Source: Phycomyces nitens
Taxonomy: Eukaryota; Mucoromycota; Mucoromycetes; Mucorales; Phycomycetaceae
NCBI GenBank assembly: GCA_022702545.1
Contig: JAHRBC010000005.1
Span: 1,550,001-1,614,000, forward strand
Length of the DNA: 64,000 nucleotides
Direction: 5' to 3'
The notes under the pieces are model-generated. The model made no database searches. It was not told the DNA's origin and saw only the letters and a program-made list of their open reading frames with translations. Positions within the stretch are counted from its first letter, which is position 1. The number at the start of each line of letters is the position of its first letter. The translations under genes were made by a program, and so were the position numbers. This document shows, piece after piece, positions 1-11,261 of the stretch.

Positions 1-256
1 ATTGGGATCTATATGAGTTTAATGCCAGTATACCAATCTCGAATGTACCAAATGGCTTACACAACATACTTGTAACCACTGATCATGAGCTTCCAATCAT
101 CTTCTTGTCTGTCAAAACCTGAACACAAACAGGCGCACACGAAATATCAATCCTAAATTGCGCTATTTATACAAAGCCCCCTTCACACGCACGCACGCAC
201 ATATCTTTAGAAACCAATATTTTGGGCACAAAGTACAGAAAATACAAGGAATTAAA
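1..256. other. Non-coding flank, nothing recognised
   Basis: AT-rich sequence with a short run of alternating acg/cac triplets near 190-200. No open frame with coding character, no RNA gene and no recognisable repeat end was seen. It lies immediately outside the left arm of the long inverted repeat. Confidence 0.5.
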
Positions 257-819
257 GTCTATAGAGCCTCAATACAAACCATTTTTGCAACTTTTCTATA
301 GACTTTTTTTTTTATATTCAATTACAAGATCCCATATACTGACCCTTACATTCCGTCTTGTAGAAATGATTCAATAGTGAAATTTAAGACCAAGAGTGCT
401 TTAACAGAATATATATATATATAAAAAGGGAGAGATCTACATTTATGGCAAACATGTAAAAGATATATTGACCAATTAATTGAGTATTGAAATCTTGCTG
501 GACAAGAGCAATAAAAGCTTATTTAAGGGTTTCATCCCTTTATGCAAGGTCTAGGAGAGCAATAGTAATCTGATCTTGGTGAATGGGTTAGGATAGCTGC
601 AAAACAGGCTGTATCAATTGATAGCCAATTAGGCCTAGCGATCAATGAATTCGAATACTGGCACCATTGAGCATGTTTAAAAAAATAATTACATGTCTAT
701 AGTGTAAAGATGATTATTAAAGAGAGAGAGAGAGATAGTCTTGAGTAATAAAGAGACTCTCACTGGCCACATACCTGACAAAGCAAAGAATGAGCAGCAG
801 GTTTATTAAATTTATATGA
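257..819 (+). repeat. Left arm of long inverted repeat
   Basis: Reverse complement of 3072-3631. The inner end stops matching after TTTATATGA at 811-819. It contains (AT)n near 410-424 and (AG)n near 721-735, and these account for the length difference between the arms. Confidence 0.9.
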
Positions 820-3071
820 AAATGAACCAACAACTTGTAGGTGAGCTTTGTAAATACTATTCTTGCTATATATTTTTAAAATAATAATAATAATGAAAGC
901 CATGTATATTTTCAAGGTATCCAGAAACTAGGAAAAAAAAACTGGATAAGCTTTTCTTTTTATCACTGTACATCATAAATGGCACAAACTTTGTTTATGG
1001 CTTTTGACACAGGTTATTTTAAAAAAAAGTGTAGACTATATCGATTTACATTGTTACAAATCTAAAGCACTGCATTTGTAATATCTGCTTGTATTTAATC
1101 ACTAAGCTCAAGGAAGAGGGATCAATCGAAAAGGTCTAGAATTTTAACAAAGAGAGAGAGAGAGAGAGCACTAGTATCGAGTCTTACATTACAAGCCGGG
1201 TGATAAAAAAAAACTCGCTCTGGTACTATTCCTCTGGGCTTCTGTTTTTTATTTGGTTCTTTCCAAACATACTGTAATAAATACACTCCATGGCGTCGAT
1301 ACTTGGCACAAATACCCACTTGATCAGCAAAATGCTGCATATACTCCTTATATATTTGTTGGATAGCCTTTAATACCTCATTTTCACAAGGCTATTCAGT
1401 TTTATATATATATATATATCTATTAAAGTCACAATTCTTTCCAAAGCTACTTGATTAATTATGAGTTATATATATAAATATAAAAAGAATAATTACACAC
1501 ATAATTACCATCTCGTTAAAAAGCAAGCTATATAATGCCGTACTTTATTCATGAGACCTCTCTATTTCTTTTATTACTCTGTAAAATCCAAATACTCTAA
1601 TCTCTTTTAGAAAGAGGTTTTTTTTAATATCAACAATACACTCATACCAGAGACTCAAAAGCTAGAGACATGATGGCAAATTGCGATAATTTATTGATAG
1701 GTTACTTGTAGATAAATGTCCACATTTGGCTCTCATAGCTCTAGTGGCCAATACTAACACCTGAGCAAACCGTCAATCAGGTGTGGTAGACAATGCCAAG
1801 GCTTAGTTTGATAATCGCAGATTAGGAAATGGTAGTGTGATCAGATGAGTCTAGGTTTATAGTTGGATACGATGGCCTTGAGCTCATCTATAATTTGCAA
1901 GATTAGATGGAATTTCCAGCGTATATATATATATATATTCTACCTGTAGGATCAGAAAAAGGATTAAAGATGTGGCATATGAGTTTGGCTTTGAATTAGA
2001 CTATCTAGGCAGATTAGATTTCTTAAACTTTGGTTCCTGGTAATAAAAGTCCTTGGTTCAACAGATGAACAGAAAACATATACTATTTACGTTTAAAAGG
2101 CGGTAGAGATCATTGGAAAAACCAAGCCCTTTAACTAATATTCTCAGAATCCAGGCATGAATTCAATTGATTGTACAGTAAATGCCATAGAGCTGCAAGG
2201 CAATAGAGACATACATGGACAGTTATAAATAGATCAGGGCCTGAATTGGCACTCGTGGTCGATATGCTTTGTCTAAATCTCTGTTTGTCCTAGGCCTTGG
2301 AATATTCACACCAACTTGATATTGAAACATGGATCTTGAGCTCTTTGCAGTGGAGAGAAAAAAAATATGTCTGCCAAGGATAATGGCTATATGATTATGT
2401 GGAGCAATAATATGAATGGTCTGTAAATTGAATTTCTTTTTATTTCCTGATCTAGACTGTGCACTTGATTAATGATTCGCCATTGACCTGAAACGATAAA
2501 CGTTTGTTTTTCAGATCTTAAATGGTGTATTAAAGGGGTTAAAATCTAAGAAAAGGACAAGGAATTATATATTATCCACTTGTTCTATAACGATATCTCC
2601 ATTTATGGCAATCGTCCATGCAGTGACGCGAATGCACGCGAGAGAAATCCAAACGAAAATATAAAGTCCGACATGAAACATGATTATTGGCTTTTATACA
2701 GGAATTTGCGTCTCTGACATTTAATACTGCCTTGTCGGCATGCTTTTTTTATGTATATTTAGAATCCATATTTGCACTCCGCATTCCAAATAATAATAAT
2801 AATACTCTCAAATTAATCAATTGCTGTCAATATAAAAGTATCATTAAAGATGAGCATACTCTGTATCCTGATCTTTGTATTTTAAGCACATTAGCCAAGC
2901 GTATAGGCTTGCTGTTTATTAAAACATTTTTGTATAATTCATTGGCTACTTGAAAAATATAACGAATAGTAGTAATAGTAATAGTATTAGTATTATACAT
3001 TTCAAAATCATTTTGCTTGGAATATTTTCGGATTATCCTGATGGTCGAATAGCTTTTACTTTGATCTCCTG

Positions 3072-3631
3072 TCATATAAATTTAATAAACCTGCTGCTCA
3101 TTCTTTGCTTTGTCAGGTATGTGGCCAGTGAGAGTCTCTTTATTACTCAAGACTATCTCTCTCTCTCTTTAATAATCATCTTTACACTATAGACATGTAA
3201 TTATTTTTTTAAACATGCTCAATGGTGCCAGTATTTGAATTCATTGATCGCTAGGCCTAATTGGCTATCAATTGATACAACCTGTTTTGCAGCTATCCTA
3301 ACCCATTTACCAAGATCAGATTACTATTGCTCTCCTAGACCTTGCATAAAGGGATGAAACCCTTAAATAAGCTTTTATTGCTCTTGTCCAGCAAGATTTC
3401 AATACTCAATTAATTGGTCAATATATCTTTTACATGTTTGCCATAAATGTAGATCTCTCCCTTTATATATATATATATATTCTGTTAAAGCACTCTTGGT
3501 CTTAAATTTCACTATTGAATCATTTCTACAAGACGGAATGTAAGGGTCAGTACATGGGATCTTGTAATTGAATATAAAAAAAAAGTCTATAGAAAAGTTG
3601 CACAAATGGTTTGTATTGAGGCTCTATAGAC
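3072..3631 (-). repeat. Right arm of long inverted repeat
   Basis: Reverse complement of 257-819. The low divergence between arms implies recent formation, or homogenisation by gene conversion. A transcript through both arms would fold into a hairpin hundreds of base pairs long. Confidence 0.9.
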
Positions 3632-4251
3632 ATTTTTTTTAAAAAAAAACCAAAGCAAATACCTTGCAGCCTTTATCTCCTGTCCTTTACAACTAGTCTT
3701 CTTTTCTTCTTCCCATCAATGTAAGAAAGATCAATGCAAATCAAAATATGTGACATGAATTTATAACTTGGTCTACCGCTTAATTGCATTCAAAATCAGC
3801 GCAGAGTAAAAATAAAATAAGTAAATGTGCGCAATAAGTTCAAAGTCCTCCAAGTATTTTTGGACGACATCCAATATTCAAACCACGACCTGGTTTTTTT
3901 TGAACACTGTTTTTTGGTGCCTATTTTTTTTTTCTTGCTTCTTCTTTTTCTTTTCTTCTCTCTTCCTCTTCCACTTCTTCTTTCTGTTCAATCGAAAATA
4001 GCCATACTTTCCTTTCTTTACCGTGCCACCAGTTACCTTAAATATATATCGTCCTTTTATTTTGCTACCATTTCGCTCGTTCTCTCTTTCTCTTTCTTGA
4101 CCTCCTTTCATAACAACAAGTTCTGGTAAATAACTAACCAACAGATTCCAATACCTGTCATCACATGTATTCAAACCCACATTCTGTATGTACATTCCAT
4201 CCCTCCCCCCAAAAAAAAAGCTCTCTTGATTAGAGTACGGACACCATCAGG
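3632..4251. promoter_or_regulatory. Upstream region of the HOOK gene
   Basis: Gene-free spacer. It includes a strongly pyrimidine-rich stretch at about 3896-3990 (long T and CT runs) of the kind often found upstream of fungal genes. The frames open across it are low-complexity on both strands and are not credited as genes. No precise promoter element can be assigned. Confidence 0.35.
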
Positions 4252-7200
4252 ATGAGTCGGTCAAGGGAAGAAGAAACCCAGGCGACAGTGCTGGTAGAAT
4301 GGGTAAGCATATATACATGTTCATTCTTGACTGGATCCCACAAGAACTCAACCCATCTCCTTGTTTTTTTTTGATGACTAGATCAATTCATTCAATATTT
4401 CAAACCATTGCAATCACATAACAGATCTATCCAGTGGAATCACTCTTTTTGAAGTGTTGGCTGACATGCAAGTTTCTTATTATTATTTGTCGTTGCTGTT
4501 GTTGTTGTTGGTGATATTTATTTGGCTTGGTGGTATTCTAGAGATCCAACCTGGTTCAAACTCATACGCTCAACAGACGTGGGGGACAACTGGGTTCTCA
4601 AAGTAAACAACCTCAAAAAGCTATACAAACTTCTTTCACGATATATGATTGAAGTCTTTGGAGAAGATCCCAAAAAACTTCCGGCAGTTGACCTGAACAA
4701 GATTGCCAAGGATGCTAATTTCCGAGAGCTTCACAATCTATGCAAACTCGTTCTCTATGTTGCTGTTCACTGTGGCCGCAACCAGCTTTATATCGAAAAG
4801 ATCCAGATGTTGTCTGAAGAAAAGCAGCATGCACTGATGGTTAACATTGACGAAATAGGAAAGGCAAGGCTTTCCCTCTTTGGACTGACTATGTTGCTCC
4901 AAGCACCATGTTTATTGTTGTTATTTGGTTAGATTATGCACAGAATGGATAGCAATGGAGTACATGAGCAGCAATCCTCCATGTCTAGCCACAATACCCC
5001 TCGGAGTTCCTATGCAGAGTAAGACAAGAAAAATATAAAGCAACCCGTGCTCATGGTATTAAACACTCTCTTTTTTAGTGATACCCATTACCAGAGCCAG
5101 AATGAACTCTCAAAAGTGATCTCTCAAAAGGAGAAGCTCGAAGCCGCCCATGAACAATTGATTAGAGAGCTGGCCAATATTCGATATCGCTATGTAAAAA
5201 AAAAAAGACAGTGCTTTGAATGGTTCATATAACAAATTGGCTAATGTCCAATCCTGTTCTAGGACACACTAGAGAACGAGAAGGAAGATCTTCAGCAACG
5301 GTTACGTGAAATGGACCAAGCCGTAGCCCAGGCCAACAAGACTGGCCAAGCAGATTTTATCATGCGAACAGAGATTGAGCATCTTCAGCGAGATCTGTGA
5401 GTATAAATCAATGTGTCTTCCTTTAGGATCTGTCCACCAAACAATATATATTCTTTTTTTCTCATTTCCAATTAGCCAGAGGAGTGAAGACAGACGCGAA
5501 GAACTAGAGATGCTCATGTCCACCCAGTCCAACACAATTGAAGACTTGACAAGAAGAGTAAGAAATACATCTTGACTGTCAACCCAACCCAGATCAGGTC
5601 CTGTCCATCTAACCTTGTCTGTTTGATTAGGGAGAAGAGTTGGCCAGGCAAGCCGAAAGAGATGCACGTCTCAAGGATCAATTGGACGAATATAGGCATG
5701 CAGCAGAGAGACTCCCCAAGATAGAAAGCGTGATGGAGAAGTACAAAAAGAAGCTGGAAGACAGTGGAGATCTGCGACGCCAGCTTAAAGGTCTCGAGGA
5801 TCAAAACCATTCGTTAATGGAACGCAATAAGCAGATTGAAGAAGAGTATCGCAAGGTATTGGCCTTTAAGACCTTGATGGACTCTTACAAGGATCAAGTG
5901 GCTGCACTCGAGACCAAAAACAACGAACTCTTGAGGGAAAAAAACAAGATGGAGTACGAAATCAACCAACAGAGCAAGAAGTTTGAAACATTCGAATTGG
6001 AACGACAGCGAGATTCTGATCGTATCCAGCTTTTAGAAGATCATCTAGAAGAAGCTCAGTTGGGAGGTAAAGAAAACATAGCATGTCAGTAATCGAGAGC
6101 TTTTTACTGAAGCGGTTTGTGGGATATAGCCAACGCACTTGATCGTGCCCTATTCCCTCGTGGTGGAGAGGTAGCCAATGCTACCGATGATATGGATTTA
6201 GATGAAGATACCCTAGGAGATTCCCTCGAAGAATCTCTTAAAGAATCCAATGTCACGGAGCTGTAAGCATAATGTTTATATTGATAATTGTATACTAATA
6301 TAGACCCCATAGTAAGCTCTCCAAACGTCGTCTTGAACGTCAAATCAAGACACTCCAAGAAGAGAACGCTTCTGGTCGCAGCCAAAAGGCTGTTGTTCTC
6401 CAACATCTCTTGGATGATGCAAACCGCCTCAAGAGCCAGTTTGAAAAGGTAAAACCAAAAAAAAAAAAGGGGGGGGTTAGGAGTGCTCAGTGATAAGTGG
6501 CTGACACGACAGACATTAGAGCTATCTCGAGGTATCCCAAGAGCGCGATATTCTCCAGAGCGATATGGCACGTATCCGAGAAGGTATTCCGGATGCCCTG
6601 CTGGATCAGTCTCGACATACCCTATCCCTCCGTTTGCATATCATTGACCTCGAGAAAGAGTCCAAGTCTATCCGTGAGGAGGTATCCAAGATGGAGAGCC
6701 GAGTGACCGACAGCCGCTTTAACTTTTCCGATGGAGGCGACTTTGATGAGTTCAAGGTCAAGTACCAGGAAATGGAGCAGCGATCACTCTTATTAGAAGA
6801 GCAGACCAAGAAGCAGTTGCAGGATATCAATAAGCTTTTGTTTGAGAAGGGTATGCTCCAGACCCAGAGCATTGAGCAAAAGGATCTCTTGTTGGAGAGA
6901 GAGCGCCTCAATAGTGAGATGAAGGCTTCATTGGCAGCCTTTGGCGCAAAGGATGATGAGCCACTCAAGCAACAGAATGCTCAGTTGCAACAGCAGGCAA
7001 CTCAGGTCCAAGAGCAATTGCATGAGATTCAGATTAAGCTGCGAAAAGCCAAAGAGGTAAGGCGACTGAATGTAAAGGCTGATCTAATGTGTGTGTGCGA
7101 TTTGATTAGTTTATCAAGCAGCAAGACAAGATGCTCAAGGAGACCAAGTTGGGCGAAAATAGTGGTGATTACAATGAGGCTGTTGTTTCACTTCGGGCTG

Positions 7201-7412
7201 AATTGTCTGTGCGGGATGAAGAGAATGATAAGCTGAAGAAGCAGATACATGAAGTGCGTCTTCAGGCTCGTCGTGAGCAGCAGCTCATCATCTCTGCTTG
7301 GTACGATGTTACCCGTCGTACTCAAAAGGAGCTCGCCAGTTCCAAGGTGAATCCCAATTCTTGGCTTGGTCAACAGCGTCGTACACTTGATAATCAGTTG
7401 AAGCGTCGATAA
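4252..7412 (+). CDS. HOOK-family microtubule/dynein cargo adaptor
   Basis: Twelve exons: 4252-4302, 4382-4467, 4542-4863, 4933-5018, 5079-5193, 5263-5396, 5476-5557, 5631-6066, 6130-6262, 6313-6448, 6520-7056 and 7110-7412, giving 806 aa. The first ~155 residues are the HOOK-type calponin-homology fold, with VLADIDPTWF, DVGDNW and a later NLCKLVLYVAVHCG stretch. The remainder to about residue 770 is heptad-rich coiled coil (for example LEEQTKKQLQDINKLL). The C-terminus is basic and ends KRR. HOOK proteins link early endosomes and other cargo to dynein, and in filamentous fungi they work with FTS and FHIP partners. The length is close to fungal HookA. Introns 2 and 3 are best read as GC-AG introns (donors at 4468 and 4864), because only those keep the CH fold and the frame intact. 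The start ATG is the first in frame and opens the CH domain. Confidence 0.93.
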
Positions 7413-7762
7413 AGCGTTTCATTGTTCATTGCTCTTTTCTTTTCTTTTTTCTTTTTTTTTTCTTTCGCATGTTCACTCTTGTTCGTCTTACTTTCTTATA
7501 TAATATGAATATAAATATATATAAAGATATATATAAAGATATATATATATATCTATGTATATATAAAAATATATCCTATTTTTTATATCAGCCTTAAAAT
7601 ACATATTTATTTCCATTTAAAAAAAATAATGACGCCTGAGTTGAAATGGAGTGTCTAATGGTTGTAAATGGTGTGACTTGCTATCAGATGGACAAGCCAA
7701 GGCAAGGTAGGGACAAGGCTGTCCAAAGCGTCCTCCTCTTTCACTTGATCAGATAGCCAATC
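7413..7762. other. Spacer between HOOK and RPL39
   Basis: HOOK 3' region followed by a T-rich tract and (AT)n repeats, then the RPL39 upstream region. No additional gene was seen. Confidence 0.5.
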
Positions 7763-8161
7763 ATGGTAAGTAAAGAATGAGCGAACATGGACGAATGGAT
7801 ATATAGATGGATATGTGGATAGATGGATGGATGGATGGATAGGTGGATGGATGTATAATAATATAGATGGATGACGGCACGCAAGACGATTGATATACAA
7901 GACGACTGACGCAAGCTCTACCCTTTTTTTTGTTTTTGTTTTACAGCCTTCTAACAAGTCGTTCAGAACCAAGGTCAAGCTTGGCAAGGCCCAGAAGCAG
8001 AACCGTCCCCTTCCCCACTGGTTCCGTCTCAAGACTGACACCAAGATTCGGTAAGCAGTCTTTAATATAATGTCGATGGAATCATATATTAATTGGTCTA
8101 ATGAACTTATAGCTGGAACGCCAAGCGTCGCAACTGGCGCCACACCAAGTTGGGTCTCTAA
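7763..8161 (+). CDS. RPL39: 60S ribosomal protein eL39
   Basis: Three coding exons: 7763-7765 (the ATG alone), 7947-8050 and 8113-8161. They encode 51 aa, exactly the usual eL39 length, beginning [10 protein letters not shown] and ending NWRHTKLGL. The protein is a tiny, very basic component of the large ribosomal subunit at the peptide exit tunnel. The ATG-only first exon is a common ribosomal-protein design that leaves a long first intron (7766-7946). That intron carries a GGAT-type microsatellite. The gene converges on ATG8 downstream. Confidence 0.96.
7790..7857 (+). repeat. (GGAT)n-type microsatellite in RPL39 intron 1
   Basis: Degenerate tandem GGATAGAT/GGATGGAT units fill the middle of the first intron. 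The tract lies wholly within the intron and does not affect coding. Confidence 0.8.
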
Positions 8162-8490
8162 GTCTTTTGGACTTGTTCGACCTTTATCGTATAGTTTGAT
8201 GTTATTTGTTAAAGCAGATAATACAATATTGACGCATGATTGCATGAATCTGGAATACATACACACACACACACGCACTATACATACATTTACACATACA
8301 TATATATATATATTTATTATATGTATTAATACGCAAAACTGGCAGAAAGACATTACAGTTTTCATTGATTTGAATTCAATTGATGGGGTTTAAAAGAGGG
8401 GGAGATTTTTGTACAAGAGGGAAGGAGGAGGAGGAGGAGGGGGAAAAAGAACGACAGATTTAAAAGATGTATGTAAAAATGACCCGCTTA
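8162..8490. other. Convergent 3' spacer RPL39/ATG8
   Basis: AT-rich spacer with a (CA)n/(TA)n microsatellite near 8263-8312 and a purine-rich GGAGGA tract near 8424-8450. The two genes end facing each other here. No gene was seen. Confidence 0.5.
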
Positions 8491-8980
8491 CTACTCCTCC
8501 AGAAGAGATCCAAAAGTATTCTCACCAGAATATGTGATGTAAAGAAACCCATCTTCGTCTTTGTGCTCGTCGTAAATGGAATTCATGAGGGCTAGATAGA
8601 GGGGAACAATGGGATAAGTAACCCACCCACACAATAGCATAATCATCATCTAATAATAATAAACTTGATTTACCTGCGGTTGGAGGGAGGATCTCATTCA
8701 CAAAAATAAAAATGGCCTTCTCTGGACTTAGTTTGATACGCTTTCGGATGACATAGACAAACTGGCCAACTGTGAGGTCTGAGGGTACGAGGTACTTCTT
8801 CTTGTCAATGGTTGGTATATCACTCTTCTCGACCTTTTCACAAATAACCGGAATACGGTCGGGGTATTTTTGTCTGATACGGTCTGCTTCTACCTTTCTC
8901 TTTTCTACACAATTAGTAAAGACCACCTTGCTATCATAAAGCTTACCAAAAGGATGTTCGTCTTTGAATTTAGAACGCAT
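8491..8980 (-). CDS. ATG8: Autophagy ubiquitin-like protein Atg8
   Basis: Three exons on the minus strand (8980-8947, 8904-8674, 8591-8491) encode 121 aa. The protein opens [15 protein letters not shown], contains [17 protein letters not shown] and [17 protein letters not shown], and ends GENTFG followed by SLLEE. Atg8 is cleaved by Atg4 after the conserved glycine, here Gly116. It is then conjugated to phosphatidylethanolamine by Atg7, Atg3 and Atg12-Atg5, and drives phagophore growth and cargo-receptor binding. The five-residue tail after the glycine is the expected cleavable extension. Intron 1 is only 42 nt, a multiple of three without a stop, so unspliced RNA would read through with a 14-residue insertion. 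The start is the canonical family start. The gene is divergent from the CBS-like gene. Confidence 0.96.
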
Positions 8981-9449
8981 GGCTACTAATAAGCAGTAAG
9001 TAAATGGGTTTCAACGGAAGAAGAAGAAGAAAGATAAAACTTACTTTATTAAATGGGAGAAAGAAAGAAAGAAAGGAAAATCAAGAGAGAGGGAAAAAAA
9101 AGGGACAAAGGATCTTTAAAGAGGGAAGGGGGTTAAAGAAGAACATCCTCATGTGATCCCATGTAATGTGACTCGGCCTCATGATGAGTGGAGTTCAGTT
9201 TCTGCTGCGGTCAAAGGGCACAGTTTGGTTTCTATATATATTCGGAGCCACGACAACCACCTCATGCGCCACATTCCGCAGCATCTGTAGCACTGTGTAG
9301 CACTATTGCGGCACTTGAGATGAGATGGGTCTCTCACTCTCTTTCTCTCACTCTCACTCTCTCTGGTAAATCGGCGCCTGAATGTCAGAGAACACTCTAT
9401 ATTATTTTTATTATTATTATTAACAAATTACACGTCTTTGATCACTATA
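8981..9449. promoter_or_regulatory. Divergent promoter region ATG8 / CBS-like gene
   Basis: 469 bp between the ATG8 start (minus) and the CBS-like start (plus). It contains GAA/AAG-rich and CT-rich tracts and a short TATATATA at about 9232-9240. It must hold both promoters and 5' UTRs, but no factor site can be named with confidence. Confidence 0.45.
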
Positions 9450-11179
9450 ATGACAGCCCAGCCACCAGCAATCATTCAAAATCTAGCAGAGTCAATTGGC
9501 CTTACGCCAATGCTCGACATTGGAACCACCAACAAAGGTAAGCTATCCATCAACACAGCTTCACCTAATATTTTTCCTAGTTCAATTGCTGGCCAAACTT
9601 GAATTCGCCAATCCAACTGGCAGCATCAAGGATCGTCTGGCCAGACACGTTTTGGATGACCACGAGAGACGCAGTGGAATCCCGACCGAAAACAAGAGAC
9701 GCACAATTGTAGTCCCAACAAACGCCAATCTTGGAATCTCAATTGCAACCCTGGCTGCCAAACGCCATTACAAGGTGATCTCTGTTGTGCCAGAACGTAC
9801 TTCAAATGATCGTATCTTGACTCTCAAGGCATTGGGAGCTGAAATTGTCCGTTCGCCCAATGAAGTCAGACCAGAGGCCCCCGAGAGTGCTCACTCTGTA
9901 GCCACTCGATTGGCTGAACAGTGGACAGATGCCGTGGTTGTGGATGAGACGAAAATTGTTGACCCTAGTCCTTACCACAAACTAGCAGAGGAGATTTTGC
10001 AGCAGACCTCGGCGTGTCTGGATGCTCTGTTTGTGGCCGTAGAATCTGGTGCCGCGATTAGCAGTGTGGCAGGATACCTCAAACAGCGGATTCCCGGTCT
10101 CAAGGTAGATTAGATAAAGGTGAACAAAGAGTAATAATCAATTGGAGGGTAGGTGTTTGGAGTTGAGCCTGTTGGATCTGTACTTGGATCTCACCAGCCT
10201 CATGGTGTGCATCACGCAGTAAGTAAAAAAAGCAAACTATGGCGGCAATTGCCCCCCATGACTACTACTACTAATATGAGATTGAAGGACTGGAAGATGG
10301 AAGACATTGGCAGCACATCTGTCCCGGCTAGTCTCAACAAGGCAGTTGTGGACGAATGGATCCAGGTGTCTGATAAAGAAGCCTATTCAACAGCACGTCG
10401 ACTGGTGCGTGACCAGGGAGTGATGTGTGGTAAGTAACCGATCTGATGAGTAATGGTGGCTAAAGACATGCAAATAGGCCCGTCTTCTGGTGCAGTAGTC
10501 GCAGCTGCCACTCGCCATGCAGCAGGCATTACACAGCACACAACCCATACCTATCGCTCTGTCGTCATCCTCAATGACACTTCTCGTAACTACACCTCCA
10601 CACTCTTGTCCGATGACTGGCTGCTGGAGAATGATCTGGCCGACGACGTGGTCATGCGTGAGCTGGAGTATCTTTCCCATGACCGCTACCGGGCTGCCAG
10701 TGTCGAGGATCTCCAGCTCCCTGCCGCAGTCACTATTCCTCCATCAGCCATTGTGGCCAATGCGCTTGACCTCATGTTGGAGCGTGAATATTCACAGCTG
10801 CCCGTCATCCACCCTGCCAACAAGAAGCTTGTTGGATATGTCTCATTGTCCTCTCTCCAGGCACGTCTTGAACAGGGCTCTGTTAAGCTAGATGATCGCA
10901 TTGAGTCGTGCATGTATGCGTTCAACAAGGCGTCCGGCACCCGCTCAAAGTACAAAGTCATCACTCCCGACACTAGTCTTGCCGAGCTTGGTAGGGCCTA
11001 ATTCAACCAATTCAACCAACCAACAATATCTAATCCTATTTCTTTTCTTTTTTAATTTAGCCAAATTCTTTGAAAAGAATGCGTTTGCAGTGGTTACTGA
11101 CACCCAACGCAAGTGGTGTCTTGGTGTGGCTACAAAGTACGATCTCATTAGCTTCCTCCATCGTCGCCAGTTCCTTTAA
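9450..11179 (+). CDS. Cystathionine beta-synthase-like protein, degenerate active site
   Basis: Six exons (9450-9537, 9581-10104, 10153-10218, 10288-10429, 10478-10990, 11061-11179) encode 483 aa. The fold-type II PLP domain spans roughly residues 10-345 and is followed by two CBS (Bateman) domains. The PLP lysine context is present (NPTGSIKDRLA), as is a CGPSSGAVV loop. However, the segment matching the family's TSGNTG reads TNANLG, and the segment matching the glycine-rich PLP-phosphate loop GTGGT reads ESGAAIS and is about one residue shorter. True CBS makes cystathionine from serine and homocysteine in transsulfuration, with Bateman-domain regulation. With these changes the protein may be a regulatory pseudoenzyme or have altered chemistry (inference). 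Frame continuity, length and intact splice sites argue against a simple pseudogene. It lacks the N-terminal heme region found in animal CBS. Confidence 0.88.
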
Positions 11180-11261
11180 AGCAACTGCACAATTTTATTT
11201 GTCTTTATAAATAAAATAAAATAAAAACTATATATATATATATATATTATATGTATACACT

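Larger units (their letters stand above)
257..3631. mobile_element. Element or duplication bounded by ~560-bp inverted repeats
   Basis: Positions 257-819 and 3072-3631 are near-perfect reverse complements of each other, about 563 and 560 bp. They differ mainly in the lengths of AT, AG and poly-T runs and a few substitutions. Each outer end begins GTCTATAGAGCCTC. The 2.25 kb between the arms has no frame with coding character, only short AT-rich ORFs. The structure resembles a non-autonomous DNA transposon with long terminal inverted repeats, of foldback or Mutator-like type. No convincing target-site duplication is visible: the left flank ends ATTAAA and the right flank begins ATTTTT. A chromosomal inverted duplication is therefore an alternative. 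Confidence 0.7.

Noticed and set aside
257..3631. Target-site duplication for the long inverted-repeat element
   Set aside because: Flanks ATTAAA and ATTTTT are AT-rich but do not match as direct repeats at 2-11 bp.
3827..4195. Overlapping ~100-codon frames on both strands
   Set aside because: Pure T/C-rich versus A/G-rich low-complexity sequence in a promoter-like tract; no conserved motif.
7655..8365. 236-codon minus-strand frame across RPL39
   Set aside because: Covers the RPL39 exons and the GGAT microsatellite in antisense; composition is repetitive ([16 protein letters not shown]).
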